Of a stretch of DNA of 64,000 nt, positions 8,926 to 18,330 are shown piece after piece. Position numbers and translations under genes: made by a program. Below the pieces are notes generated by a model. It saw only the letters and a program-made list of their open reading frames with translations, made no database searches and was not told the DNA's origin. The DNA comes from Dickeya chrysanthemi NCPPB 402 (GTDB taxonomy: Bacteria; Pseudomonadota; Gammaproteobacteria; Enterobacterales; Enterobacteriaceae): positions 1,595,475 through 1,659,474 of the forward strand of contig NZ_CM001974.1 in the NCBI RefSeq assembly GCF_000406105.1, read 5' to 3'. Within the stretch, counting starts at the first letter, position 1. Each line of letters opens with the position of its first letter.

Positions 8926-10363
8926 TTCTGTTCCACGCTGGTTGGTGGTGGTCAATGTATTGCTCGGTACGACCACCGTCAGCCTGAATAACAGTTCGCT
9001 CAATCCGGCACTGCCCGCATTTATCGAGGTGTTTCACATCGGGCCGCTGCTGGCGACCTGGATCGTGGCGGCGTTCATGGTCAGCATGGGCATGACCATG
9101 CCGTTGACCGGTTATCTCGGGCATCGGCTGGGTAACAAACCGCTTTACCTGCTGGGTGTGGCGCTGTTTATCACCGGTTCGCTGCTGGGGATGCTGGCGG
9201 ATTCCATCTCGCTGGTGATCGCCGCCCGCACGGTGCAGGGCATCGCCAGCGGGTTGATGATCCCGCTGTCGCTGACGCTGATTTTCTCAGTGTACCCCAG
9301 GCAGGAACGGGGCGGCATTACCGGTATCTGGGGCGCCATCGTGATGCTGGCTCCGGCGCTGGGCCCGTTGTGCGGCGGGTTGCTGCTAGAGTGGTTCAGT
9401 TGGCGGGCGTTGTTCGCCATGAACATTCCCATCGGCGCGCTGGCGCTGTTGATGGGGCTGGTGGTGTTGCCGAAAACCGTGCCGGGTGAGCGTAAACCGT
9501 TCGATATGACCGGCTATCTGCTGGTGTCCGCCGGTATCGGGTTGCTGATGGTCGGCGCCGGGCGATTACATCATGCCGCCGCGCTGGCAAACCCGTTCAA
9601 TTTGCTGATGCTGCTGGCCGCCGCGGTGTGCCTGGCCGCGTTTGTCCGCGTCGAACTGCGTAAGCGCGAACCGCTGCTCAATCTGCGAGTTTTCCAACTG
9701 CACGGCTATCGCCTGAGCGTGGTGATCGCGGTGGTGCAATCGGTCGGGATGTTCGAATGTCTGGTGTTATTACCGATGCTGGTGCAGATGGTGATGGGCT
9801 ACAGCGCGATTTGGACCGGGCTGGCGCTGTTGTGTACCGCACTGTTCGCCAGCCTGTTCGGCAAGGTAGGCGGCAGCCTGCTTGACCGGCACGGCGCGGC
9901 GCGGGTGGTGGGCGTCGGGGTGCTGCTGACCGCGCTGGCGACCATCGGATTAGGTATGACGGGCGCACAGACGTCGATTGGCGCCGTGTTCGGCTGGATG
10001 ATACTGCGCGGCATCGGGCTGGGTTTGTCCTACATGCCGGTCACCACCGCCGGGCTGAATGTGCTGCCGGAAACGCTGGTTACACAGGGCGCCGCCATGA
10101 ACAACATTTCACGCCGGCTGGTGTCGTCGCTGGCGATTGTGCTGGCGTCGTTATACCTCGAATTCCGGTTGGCGGGCAGCGGGCTGGCGCATGAAGCCGT
10201 GCGTGCCGCCGCCATCAGCGAAACCTTTATCGCCACCGGTGTGTTGATCATGCTGGCGCTGCCATGCGCCCTGCGTTTTCCCACGCAGAGTGATGACACC
10301 GCGGCGAACGCCCTGTTGGCCGGCGCGTCGGCGTCGCAGGCTGGTGCGCGGGAACCGCGTTGA
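8915..10363 (+). CDS. yhcA: MFS efflux transporter YhcA (putative achromobactin exporter)
   Basis: A 482-residue membrane protein with about 14 hydrophobic segments, of the DHA2 drug:H+ antiporter type. It shows NSSLNPALPAF in TM1 and the motif-A-like region GYLGHRLGNKPLYL. It starts with GTG at 8915, nine bases after GGAG and overlapping acsE by 11 bases. Its place inside the biosynthetic run suggests export of achromobactin or a precursor (inference; a general drug exporter cannot be excluded). The gene order acsE-yhcA-acsC is as in Dickeya. Confidence 0.85.
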   Translation: MSTSSVPRWLVVVNVLLGTTTVSLNNSSLNPALPAFIEVFHIGPLLATWIVAAFMVSMGMTMPLTGYLGHRLGNKPLYLLGVALFITGSLLGMLADSISLVIAARTVQGIASGLMIPLSLTLIFSVYPRQERGGITGIWGAIVMLAPALGPLCGGLLLEWFSWRALFAMNIPIGALALLMGLVVLPKTVPGERKPFDMTGYLLVSAGIGLLMVGAGRLHHAAALANPFNLLMLLAAAVCLAAFVRVELRKREPLLNLRVFQLHGYRLSVVIAVVQSVGMFECLVLLPMLVQMVMGYSAIWTGLALLCTALFASLFGKVGGSLLDRHGAARVVGVGVLLTALATIGLGMTGAQTSIGAVFGWMILRGIGLGLSYMPVTTAGLNVLPETLVTQGAAMNNISRRLVSSLAIVLASLYLEFRLAGSGLAHEAVRAAAISETFIATGVLIMLALPCALRFPTQSDDTAANALLAGASASQAGAREPR

Positions 10364-10416
10364 CGCGGAGTTGATTACCCACAAGGTTATTTTTACTGAC
10401 AAGGTTAAGAGATCGT

Positions 10417-12273
10417 ATGGAAACATTATCCCCCGTCGTACCTCAGGACAGCGCCTGCGACTGGTTGCTACGCATGGATGCCCGGCGTTATCAACTGGTG
10501 GAACAGCGCGTAGTCGGGCAACTGTTGCAAACGCTACTGTATGAGGAGGTGCTGCCTTATCGTCGCCTGCCAGTCGGCGACGGCAACAGCCAGTTTGTGA
10601 TAACCGGCCGCGATGCACAGCAATTACCGGTGGAGTACCGGTGCAGCGGGCTGTTTAGCGACAGCTTCAGTCTTATCCGTCTTGATTACGCCAGCGTGCA
10701 GCGCATCGGTCCGGATGGAGACGCGCAGTCGCCCAATCTGCACCAGATGCTGGAGGAACTGCTGGGCGAGCAGGAGAACAATCCGTTCCTGACGCGGTTT
10801 GTGCAGGAACTGGAGCAGACGCAACTGAAAGACTTGCAGTCGCGGGCGCAGGATTACCAACCCGGCAAGCCGACGCATCAACTTGGTTTCGACGAGCTGG
10901 AGCGCCACTTTATGGATGCGCACAGCTACCACCCGTGTTACAAGTCGCGCATTGGTTTCAGTCTGCAGGATAACGCCCAGTGGGGGCCGGAGTTCGGCCA
11001 ACCTTTCGCCATCGTCTGGCTGGCGCTGGCGAAGCCTTTGGCGTCGGCCAACCATTCGACCAAACTGGATCTGGATGACTTCCTGCAAACCGAATTCGGC
11101 GCGGCGCGCTGGCAGGCGTTTAGCGAACAACTGGCGCGTCAGGGGCGCAAAGCGCAAGACTATCAACTGATACCGGTGCACCCGTGGCAGTGGAAAAACG
11201 TGATTGCGCCGGTGTTTTATCCGGAACTGGCCAGCGGCGAGCTGATTTACCTCGGGGATTCCGACGACCGCTGGCAGGCGCAGCAGTCGATTCGCACCCT
11301 GGCGAACGTAACGGAGAAAACGCGCCCTTACGTCAAGCTGGCGATGAGCATGACCAACACCTCCAGCACCCGCATTCTGGCGCGGCACACGGTAATGAAC
11401 GGACCGATTATTACCGACTGGCTGCAACAATTGATCGACACCGATCAGACCGCCCGCAACCTGAAATTCGTGATTCTCGGCGAAATCGCCGGGGTGAGTT
11501 TCGACACCCAACCGTTGCCCACTACCCGTATGGCGCAGGCTTACGGCGTGATGGGGGCTATCTGGCGCGAAAGCATCCATCAGTACCTGCAACCGGACGA
11601 GCAGGCGGTGCCGTTCAACGGCTTAAGCCATGTCGAGCACCGTTACGACGGCGGCGAGCAGGCGCCGTTTATCGATGCCTGGATTCACCAGTACGGGCTG
11701 GAAGCCTGGACCCGTCAACTGCTAGAGGTCACGGTTTCACCCATCATCCACATGCTGTACGCCGAAGGCATCGGCATGGAATCGCACGGCCAGAATATCG
11801 TGCTGATGGTGCGTGACGGCTGGCCGCAGCGCATTGCGCTCAAAGATTTTCATGACGGCGTGCGCTATTCGCCGGACCATCTGGCGCGCCCCGCCATGCG
11901 CCCGGATCTGGTGCCGCTGCCCGCCAGCCACGCCAAAATCAACCGCAATTCGTTCATCCTCACCGATGACGTCGACGCGGTGCGCGATTTTACCTGCGAC
12001 TCGTTCTTCTTCATCTGTCTGGCGGAAATGGCGGTCTTCCTGCGCCAGCAGTACCACCTGCCGGAAGCACGCTTCTGGGAAATGACGGCGGAGGTGGTGC
12101 TGCGTTATCAGGCCGGGCACCCGCAACACCGCTCGCGCTATGCGCTGTTTGATGTGTTTGCACCGACTTATGAAGTGGAGGAACTGACCAAACGCCGGTT
12201 GCTGGGCGACGGCGAGCGCCGTTTTAAATCGGTGCCGAACCCGCTGCATCCGTTCAGGCCGTCGTCATGCTAA
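10417..12273 (+). CDS. acsC: Achromobactin NIS synthetase AcsC
   Basis: A 618-residue IucA/IucC-family synthetase, starting at ATG 10417, 53 bases after yhcA. The HPWQWKN motif, the SSTRILARHTVMNGP stretch and SHGQNIVLMVRDG / ALKDFHDG near the C terminus are the ATP- and acid-binding signatures of NIS synthetases, followed by the FhuF-like C-terminal part. It is believed to couple a citryl intermediate to diaminobutyrate during achromobactin assembly. Its stop codon overlaps the acsB ATG by seven bases. Frame and length are normal. Confidence 0.92.
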   Translation: METLSPVVPQDSACDWLLRMDARRYQLVEQRVVGQLLQTLLYEEVLPYRRLPVGDGNSQFVITGRDAQQLPVEYRCSGLFSDSFSLIRLDYASVQRIGPDGDAQSPNLHQMLEELLGEQENNPFLTRFVQELEQTQLKDLQSRAQDYQPGKPTHQLGFDELERHFMDAHSYHPCYKSRIGFSLQDNAQWGPEFGQPFAIVWLALAKPLASANHSTKLDLDDFLQTEFGAARWQAFSEQLARQGRKAQDYQLIPVHPWQWKNVIAPVFYPELASGELIYLGDSDDRWQAQQSIRTLANVTEKTRPYVKLAMSMTNTSSTRILARHTVMNGPIITDWLQQLIDTDQTARNLKFVILGEIAGVSFDTQPLPTTRMAQAYGVMGAIWRESIHQYLQPDEQAVPFNGLSHVEHRYDGGEQAPFIDAWIHQYGLEAWTRQLLEVTVSPIIHMLYAEGIGMESHGQNIVLMVRDGWPQRIALKDFHDGVRYSPDHLARPAMRPDLVPLPASHAKINRNSFILTDDVDAVRDFTCDSFFFICLAEMAVFLRQQYHLPEARFWEMTAEVVLRYQAGHPQHRSRYALFDVFAPTYEVEELTKRRLLGDGERRFKSVPNPLHPFRPSSC

Positions 12274-13043
12274 GAACCAACCAACTCAAGCGCAAGCTGG
12301 CGGCAGGCGCGCCGGTCTACGGGTTGATTGCCTCGATTCCCTCGCCGGTATCGGTGGAGTTGATTGCCGAGGCCGGGTTCGATTTCGTGATTATCGACAC
12401 CGAACATGTGCTGATAAACCCGGAAACGGTGGAGAACATGATCCGGGTGGCGGAAAGCTATGCGCTGACGCCGCTGGTGCGGGTGGCGGATGGCAACCCC
12501 AAAACCCTGTTGCGCCTGCTGGACGGCGGCGCGCAAGGCATTGTGTTGCCGATGGTGGAGCAGGCTGAGCAGGTGCGTGCGGCGGTGCGCGCCTGCCATT
12601 ACCACCCGCAGGGCGAGCGCAGCCTCAATAGCGGTCGCCCCGGCGCCTTCGGCAAGCACAGTCTGGCGGAGTACGTCGCGCTGGCGAACCGGGAAATCCT
12701 GCTGGTGGCGATGATCGAAAGCGCCGAGGGCGTACGTCAGGCCGACGCGATCGCCACCGTACCGGGGTTGGACATGATACTGGAGGGCGCAGCCGATCTC
12801 TCTCAGTCGCTGGGTATGCCCTGGCAGACTGCCGCGGCACCGGTGCAGGCGGCGCTGGCCGGGGTGCGGCGGGCCGCCGAGGCACATGGCGTGACCTATT
12901 GCGCCATCCCCCGCCAGCACGATGATCATGCACGCTGGCGTGAGCAGGGCGTGCGCGCATTTGTATTGGGCGACGAGCGCGGCATCGCGTTTCGTGCTTT
13001 ACAGGCCAGACTGGCCGCAACGATTTCAGCAGAAGGGCAATGA
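12267..13043 (+). CDS. acsB: HpcH/HpaI-family aldolase AcsB
   Basis: A 258-residue (beta/alpha)8 class II pyruvate/oxaloacetate aldolase homologue. Metal- and substrate-site segments are visible: DFVIIDTEH, GIVLPMVE, MIESAEGV and DMILEGAADLSQSLG. In achromobactin operons AcsB is conserved, but its exact reaction is not settled. An aldolase could supply or trim a keto acid or citrate-like building block (inference). It is coupled to acsC (7-base overlap); its stop lies inside the first copy of an 18-base tandem repeat that leads into acsA. Confidence 0.85.
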   Translation: MLRTNQLKRKLAAGAPVYGLIASIPSPVSVELIAEAGFDFVIIDTEHVLINPETVENMIRVAESYALTPLVRVADGNPKTLLRLLDGGAQGIVLPMVEQAEQVRAAVRACHYHPQGERSLNSGRPGAFGKHSLAEYVALANREILLVAMIESAEGVRQADAIATVPGLDMILEGAADLSQSLGMPWQTAAAPVQAALAGVRRAAEAHGVTYCAIPRQHDDHARWREQGVRAFVLGDERGIAFRALQARLAATISAEGQ

Positions 13044-13076
13044 TCAAATGGAAAATCATGATCAAATGGAAAGTCA
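13041..13076 (+). repeat. 18-base tandem duplication at the acsB/acsA junction
   Basis: Positions 13041-13058 and 13059-13076 are the same 18-mer (TGATCAAATGGAAAATCA) with one mismatch (A to G). Each copy supplies an ATG in the acsA frame (13048 and 13066) encoding MENHDQ then MESH. The first copy also contains the acsB stop TGA. The duplication probably created an extra start codon. Confidence 0.85.
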
Positions 13077-14977
13077 TGCGATGAAGACCACGTCTCACTA
13101 CAAGGATGCCAGCCACAGCGTGATGCAGGATCTGGTGGATTGCCTGTTGGCCGAGGCGTTTTTTGGCGCTCAGCCGCTGGCGTTGTATACCACTGATGAG
13201 TGGCACCGGCAGTACGGCCAGCCGTCACCGTTCGGTGCGCTGGAGAGCGCGGCTCGCCTGTGGTGCTGGTGCAGCGATGAACGCGAACAGCGTCATCTGG
13301 TGGCGGCGTTGCGTCCCCGGTATTACCCAACGCTGGGAAAAAGTGCCGGGCACGGTGGTATACGCCTGGCAGCAGGGCGGCGGCAATGACTGGCAGGTAC
13401 TGGAGCCGGAAAGCTTCATGAACCTGGTGTTCGCCGGTCAGCACAGTGAAGAAGACGATGCCGGGGAAAATAATACTAAAGGGCAGGCGCTGTTTCTGGA
13501 TGTGCTAAACACCAGCGTCGAGCAGACCGCGCTGTCGCGTGAACACCGTATCGATACCGATAACCTGCTCGGGCGCGGCAACGCCGATTTCTTCCATGTG
13601 ATGGAACAGTGGGCATCGTTGCGCGACCGTCCGTATCATCCGACGGCGAAAGCCAAACAGGGGCTGAATGCCGAAGAATACCGCCGTTACGTGGCCGAGT
13701 TTGCCGAGCCGGTGGCGCTGAACTGGGTCGCGGTGGCGAAAAACCGCCTGCAATGCGGCGACGGTATCAGCGATACCACTGTTCAGTACCCGGCGCACTA
13801 TCTGCTGCCGCAGGCCGAACAGGATGCATTGCAACAAGAATTGGCCGCGCGAGGGATCGCCGACACCCATATCGCGTTGCCGGTACATCCGTGGCAGTTC
13901 GACCATATTCTGGCAAGCCAACTGGGCGATGCTTTTGCTAACGGCGACTGTCATCGGTTGGATTTCAGCGCCGCCCGTTATCTGCCGACCTCGTCACTGC
14001 GCTCGATGACGCCGTGTTTCGCCAGCGCCGATTACCTCAAGCTGCCGATGGCGGTGTATTCGCTGGGCGCGTCACGCTATTTGCCGGCGGTGAAAATGAT
14101 CAACGGCGGGCTGAGCGAAACGCTGTTGCGCCAGGCGCGCGACAAAGACGCGGTATTACAGCAACGGTTGTATCTGTGCGATGAAGGCAAATGGTGGGCG
14201 TTTATGCCGCCGCAGGCCACCTTGTTTGACGAAGCACCACGCCACCTGTCGGCGATGGTACGCCGCTATCCGGGCGAGCTGTTCGACGATCCGGACTACC
14301 GCCTGCTGCCGATGGCCGCGCTGGGCACGCCGCTGCCGGGCAGCCGTCGTCACTTCTTTGACGACTGGCTGGCATATCGCGGCTTGCCGACGAACACCGA
14401 TTCGGTCTTGACATTGTTCGCTGAGCTTTGTCATTGTTTCTTCGACATTAATTTCCGTATGTTCCGCTTAGGGATGCTGGGCGAGATCCACGGACAAAAT
14501 GCGGTGCTGGTGTGGAAAGCCGGTCAGGCTCACGGCTTGTTGCTGCGTGATCACGATTCGCTGCGCATCCATGTGCCGACGCTGGAACAGAACGGTATGC
14601 AGGACCCGGTGTACCGCATCAAGCAGGGCCATGCCAACACGCTTTACCACGAGCGTCTGGACGATCTGCTGTTCTGGCTGCAAACGTTGGGGATTCAAGT
14701 CAACATGCGGGCGATTATCGAAACGCTGTCGTTGACCTATGAGGTGGAAGCCGCGACGCTATGGGGCGTGATGCGCCGTGAAATCAACGACGCGATTGAC
14801 CGCGCCGGTTTCGCCGCCGACACGCAAGCGATGCTGAAAACCCGCTTGTTCGACGTGCCGAACTGGCCGCAGAAACTGCTGATCACCCCGATGATCGCCC
14901 GCGCCGGCGGACCGGGGAGTATGCCGTTCGGCAAGGGGGAAGTGATTAACCCGTTTCAGGCCATTATTGGTAAATAG
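13048..14977 (+). pseudogene. acsA: Achromobactin NIS synthetase AcsA, frame broken by one extra C
   Basis: An IucA/IucC synthetase of about 640 codons that is not readable in one frame. From ATG 13048 (AAGGG upstream) the product runs correctly through HYKDASHSVMQDLVDCLL to about 13314. It then leaves frame at CCCC (13315-13318) and stops at 13387-13389. Reading three Cs restores ALRPGITQRWEKVPG and the open frame to 14977. That part carries HPWQFDH and HGQNAVLVWKAG / LLLRDHDSLRI. AcsA adds a citrate-derived arm in achromobactin assembly. If real, the insertion would abolish synthesis; if a base-calling error, the gene is intact. Alternative downstream starts would lack about 90 residues. 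Confidence 0.88.
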
Positions 14978-15341
14978 ATTGTTAACGAACAATAGAGCGT
15001 CGTTATCGGGTTCATGTAAAGACAGAGAGATATTTCGTGCGGGATAAGCTACGGCTCACTTTTGCGACGTTACCGCACGCACGACAAGGAGAGGTTCACA
15101 CGCCACCTCTCCTTGACCACTGGCTGGTGGCTAAACTGTGCCGCTGCGCGGTGCCTTCGGCGTTCGCCTTCGCTGGTCGGGCCGCCCGTGACGCGCTCCC
15201 GGCGCGGCACGGGCTTTCGCCGCGTCCATGCGGCTCACCCGGCGAAGACGAACACCTCAGCACAGTTTTGGACGCCAGAGATCTCTCTTCTGAACGTAAT
15301 GGGTTGGTCATCACTATGGAAAAGGCAGATCACATCAAATC
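14978..15341 (+). other. Non-coding gap between acsA and cbrA
   Basis: A 364-base gap inside an operon whose other junctions are mostly overlaps. It starts with a small inverted repeat ATTGTT-AACG-AACAAT (14978-14993) and contains the structured element 15021-15298. I find no credible gene in it. Confidence 0.7.
15021..15298 (+). repeat. Nested inverted-repeat element (candidate MITE or RNA regulator)
   Basis: Several nested pairings lie around one centre: AAACTGTGC (15133-15141) with GCACAGTTT (15260-15268); GTTCGCCTTCGCTGG (15162-15176) with a 13/15 complementary partner at 15239-15253; GCCCGTG (15184-15190) with CACGGGC (15208-15214). A separate perfect 10-base stem-loop is CAAGGAGAGG / CCTCTCCTTG (15085-15115). 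Related AGAGAGAT-type sequences occur near both ends (15024 and 15278-15288), as in a miniature transposable element. It may fold as one long RNA hairpin between biosynthesis and transport genes. Identity as a known repeat family is not established. Confidence 0.55.
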
Positions 15342-16259
15342 GTGAATGAGTATTTACTTTCGCGCCGCCGATTGCTGCGGTGGTCGTTAAGCCTGTTGCC
15401 ACTGGGGCTTTCCCGGCCTGCACTGGCCCAGTCGTTGTTAGTGCCGCAACGGGTTATCACCTTGTTTCAGGGCGCGACGGATACCGCCGTGGCGCTGGGG
15501 GTGACACCTGCCGGTGTGGTGGATTCGTGGAGCGAGAAACCCATGTACCGCTACCTGCGTCCGGCGCTGGCCGGCGTGCCGCATGTGGGGCTGGAAACCC
15601 AACCCAGTCTGGAAGACATCGTGCAGTTAAAGCCCGATACCATCGTCGCTTCGCGTTTTCGTCACCAGCGGCTGGAGCCACTGCTGTCGCAGATTGCGCC
15701 GGTGGTGATGCTGGATGAAATCTACCAGTTCAAAAAAACGGTGCAGGTGATGGGGCAGGCGCTTGGGCGTCAGGCCGTGGCCGACACGTTGCTGCAACAC
15801 TGGCAGCAACGAGTGGGTGGGCTGCGTGAGCAGCTGCAACGCCGATTTGGCAGCGGCTGGCCGCCCACCGTATCAATACTGGATATCCGCGAAGATCATA
15901 TCCGTAGCTATTTGCCCGGCAGCTTTCCCGGCTCGGTGCTGAGCGAGCTGGGGTTTGGCTGGAGCGACGCCAGCCGCGCGCAGCCGGGCGTTTCTCTCAA
16001 ACTGACCAACAAAGAGAGCATCCCGGTGGTGGATGCCGACATCTTTTTCATTTTTCTGCGATCCGAGAGCCCGTCTGTGCAACGCAACTATGAATCCCTG
16101 ATTCGTCACCCGCTGTGGCAGCAACTCCGCGCCCCGCAGCGCAATCAGGTCTGGGTGGTCAATGGCGTCACCTGGAGTCTGTCCGGCGGTATTCTGGGCG
16201 CCAACATGATGCTGGACGATATCGCCCAGGTCACCGGCATCGCCGGAGGCGCGTCATGA
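15342..16259 (+). CDS. cbrA: Periplasmic ferric-achromobactin binding protein CbrA
   Basis: A FecB/BtuF-type substrate-binding protein of 305 residues with a GTG start. The N terminus [16 protein letters not shown] followed by ALA is a twin-arginine-type signal peptide. The rest has the class III binding-protein pattern, with LKPDTIVAS at the hinge region and [10 protein letters not shown]. It hands ferric achromobactin from the periplasm to CbrBC. The ribosome site is weak. The stop overlaps the cbrB ATG (ATGA), and the gene follows the structured gap after acsA. Confidence 0.9.
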   Translation: MNEYLLSRRRLLRWSLSLLPLGLSRPALAQSLLVPQRVITLFQGATDTAVALGVTPAGVVDSWSEKPMYRYLRPALAGVPHVGLETQPSLEDIVQLKPDTIVASRFRHQRLEPLLSQIAPVVMLDEIYQFKKTVQVMGQALGRQAVADTLLQHWQQRVGGLREQLQRRFGSGWPPTVSILDIREDHIRSYLPGSFPGSVLSELGFGWSDASRAQPGVSLKLTNKESIPVVDADIFFIFLRSESPSVQRNYESLIRHPLWQQLRAPQRNQVWVVNGVTWSLSGGILGANMMLDDIAQVTGIAGGAS

Positions 16260-17277
16260 GTCATGCCGTGATACCGGTTGGGAAGCGGATAGCGCCCGGC
16301 CAGGTGCTGGCGGGCGGCGGCGTCTGTCTGCTGGCGCTGGCTTTCCTTAGCCTGATGGTCGGGCCGATAGGGATTGCGCCGTCGCAGGTGCTGGGCGCGC
16401 TATGGCACCCGGACCCGCTTAACGTCAGCCATATTCTGGTCACCTCGACCCGCCTGTCGCGCACGTTGATAGCCGTCGTGGTGGGTGGGAGTCTGGCGGT
16501 GGCGGGTGCGTTGATGCAGGTGCTGACCCGTAACCCGCTGGCGTCGCCGGGGCTGTTCGGCATCAACGCCGGCGCGATGTTTTTTTGATTGTCTGTGTGT
16601 CGCTGTTTCCCAACGTGGCGATGTCGGTGTGGTTGTGGTCGGCATTTGCCGGTGCGGCGGTGGCCGGGTGTCTGGTGTGGCTGATCGGCACCATGGGCAA
16701 GGGCAGCCTTAATCCGTTGCGTATGGTGCTGGCGGGGGCGGCCATCACCGCTATGTTCGCGGCTTTTAGTCAGGCGATGCTGGTGGTGAATCAGGAAGGG
16801 TTGGATACGGTGCTGTTCTGGCTGGCGGGATCGGTGGCCGACCGTGAACTGGCGACGGTGCTACCGTTGATGGGGTACTGTCTGGCGGCGCTGGTCGGTG
16901 CCTTGCTGCTGTCGGGGCAGGTCAACGTGCTGAATGCCGGTGAGGCCATTGCCCGCGGGCTGGGGCAGCGTACCGGGCGCATCCGGTTGTTGATGAGCCT
17001 GCTTGTCGTCGCGCTGGCCGGTGGTGCGGTGGCGATGGCGGGCAGCATTGGTTTTGTCGGGCTGATTGTGCCGCACATGGCCCGAAAACTGTTGCCCGCC
17101 GACCACCGCTGGTTGCTGCCCGGTTGCGCACTGCTGGGGGCGTGTCTGCTGCTGTTGGCGGATATTCTGGCGCGGGTAGTGATTGTGCCGCAGGAAGTGC
17201 CGGTCGGCGTGATGACCGCGCTGTTCGGCGCGCCGTTCTTCCTGTTCCTGCTGCGTCGCGGAGGCCGTCATGGATAA
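16256..17277 (+). pseudogene. cbrB: Achromobactin ABC permease CbrB, split by one missing T
   Basis: A FecCD-family permease of about 340 residues. From ATG 16256 the frame ends at TGA 16586-16588 (after INAGAMFF). The rest ([12 protein letters not shown] to LRRGGRHG) is open in another frame to 17277. The break is at a run of seven Ts (16580-16586); eight Ts restore [11 protein letters not shown], the usual FecCD sequence. A TTG overlapping the stop (16585) could restart translation, but the product would lack about the first 110 residues. Either a real mutation, a slippage site or a base-calling error. CbrB pairs with CbrC and CbrD for inner-membrane import. Confidence 0.88.
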
Positions 17278-18319
17278 GCGCGAAAGAATGGATCCTGTGC
17301 TGGTGTGGCGGCAAGGGCGTTTTTCCCGCCAGATCAACCTGACCACCGTTGGCCGGGTATGGCTGGCGCTGCTGCTGGTGCTGGCGGTGATGGTGGCGTC
17401 GCTTGGCGTCGGCAAACTGATGCTGTCGCCGTGGGAGGTGTTGCAGGCGCTAGGATCGTCGCAGTCAGAAGGGGCGACGTTAATCGTCCAGCAGTTACGG
17501 TTGCCGCGGGTGCTGCTGGCCGTTTTGGTCGGGGGCGCGCTGGCGGTATCCGGGCTGATTCTGCAGGCGATGATCCGCAATCCGTTGGCCTCGCCGGATA
17601 TTCTGGGCATTACCAGCGGTGCCAGCGCGGCGGCGGTGTTTTACCTGTCGTTTCTCGCCACTACGCTGGGGGCTCACTATCTGCCGCTGGCGGCGATGGT
17701 GGGTGCGGCGGTGGCGGTGCTGGCGGTGTACTGGCTGGCGTGGCAGTCGGGCGTCTCGCCGCAACGGCTGGTGCTGACCGGCGTCGGTGTATCGGCGCTG
17801 TTGACTGCGGCTACCACGTTCATGCTGGTGTTTAGCCCACTGACCACCACGTTGTCGGCTTATGTCTGGCTGACCGGTAGCGTCTACGGCGCCAGTTGGC
17901 GCGAAACCCGCGAGCTGGGCGGCTGGCTGTTGCTGATTGCGCCGTGGCTGGTGCTGCTGGCGCGTCAGGTACGGGTACAACAACTGGACGATGGGCTGGC
18001 GCAGGGCATTGGCGTGCGGGTGCAATGGTTGCGTCTGGCGCTGCTGCTGCTCAGTGTGGCGCTGGCGGGCGCGGCGATTGCCTGGGGCGGTGCGATGGCG
18101 TTCGTCGGGCTAATCGCGCCGCACATCGCCAAACGGCTGGTCGCACCGGCTTTTGCCGGGCAGGCGGCGATGGCGTTTCTCTGCGGCGCCGGGCTGGTGA
18201 TGGTGGCGGATCTGTGCGGGCGAACGCTTTTTTTGCCGCTGGATCTGCCCGCCGGGATTTTCGTTTCGGCGCTGGGCGCGCCGTTCTTTCTGTATTTATT
18301 GATCAAACAACGTCATTAA
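17270..18319 (+). CDS. cbrC: Achromobactin ABC permease CbrC
   Basis: A FecCD-family permease of 349 residues with about nine to ten hydrophobic helices. The family signatures [30 protein letters not shown] and [13 protein letters not shown] (coupling helix to the ATPase) are present. It starts at ATG 17270, overlapping the end of cbrB by eight bases; an in-frame ATG at 17288 is an alternative. It forms the inner-membrane channel for ferric achromobactin together with CbrB and is followed after 11 bases by the ATPase gene. Confidence 0.92.
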   Translation: MDKRERMDPVLVWRQGRFSRQINLTTVGRVWLALLLVLAVMVASLGVGKLMLSPWEVLQALGSSQSEGATLIVQQLRLPRVLLAVLVGGALAVSGLILQAMIRNPLASPDILGITSGASAAAVFYLSFLATTLGAHYLPLAAMVGAAVAVLAVYWLAWQSGVSPQRLVLTGVGVSALLTAATTFMLVFSPLTTTLSAYVWLTGSVYGASWRETRELGGWLLLIAPWLVLLARQVRVQQLDDGLAQGIGVRVQWLRLALLLLSVALAGAAIAWGGAMAFVGLIAPHIAKRLVAPAFAGQAAMAFLCGAGLVMVADLCGRTLFLPLDLPAGIFVSALGAPFFLYLLIKQRH

Positions 18320-18330
18320 GGAAACGGATA

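Noticed and set aside
12922..13389. 155-codon frame across the acsB/acsA junction as a separate gene
   Set aside because: From 13048 on it is simply the N terminus of AcsA before the C-run frameshift.
15037..15349. Two overlapping frames (about 100 codons) in the acsA-cbrA gap
   Set aside because: They lie over perfect inverted repeats and give Arg/Ala-rich products without family; structure is a better explanation.
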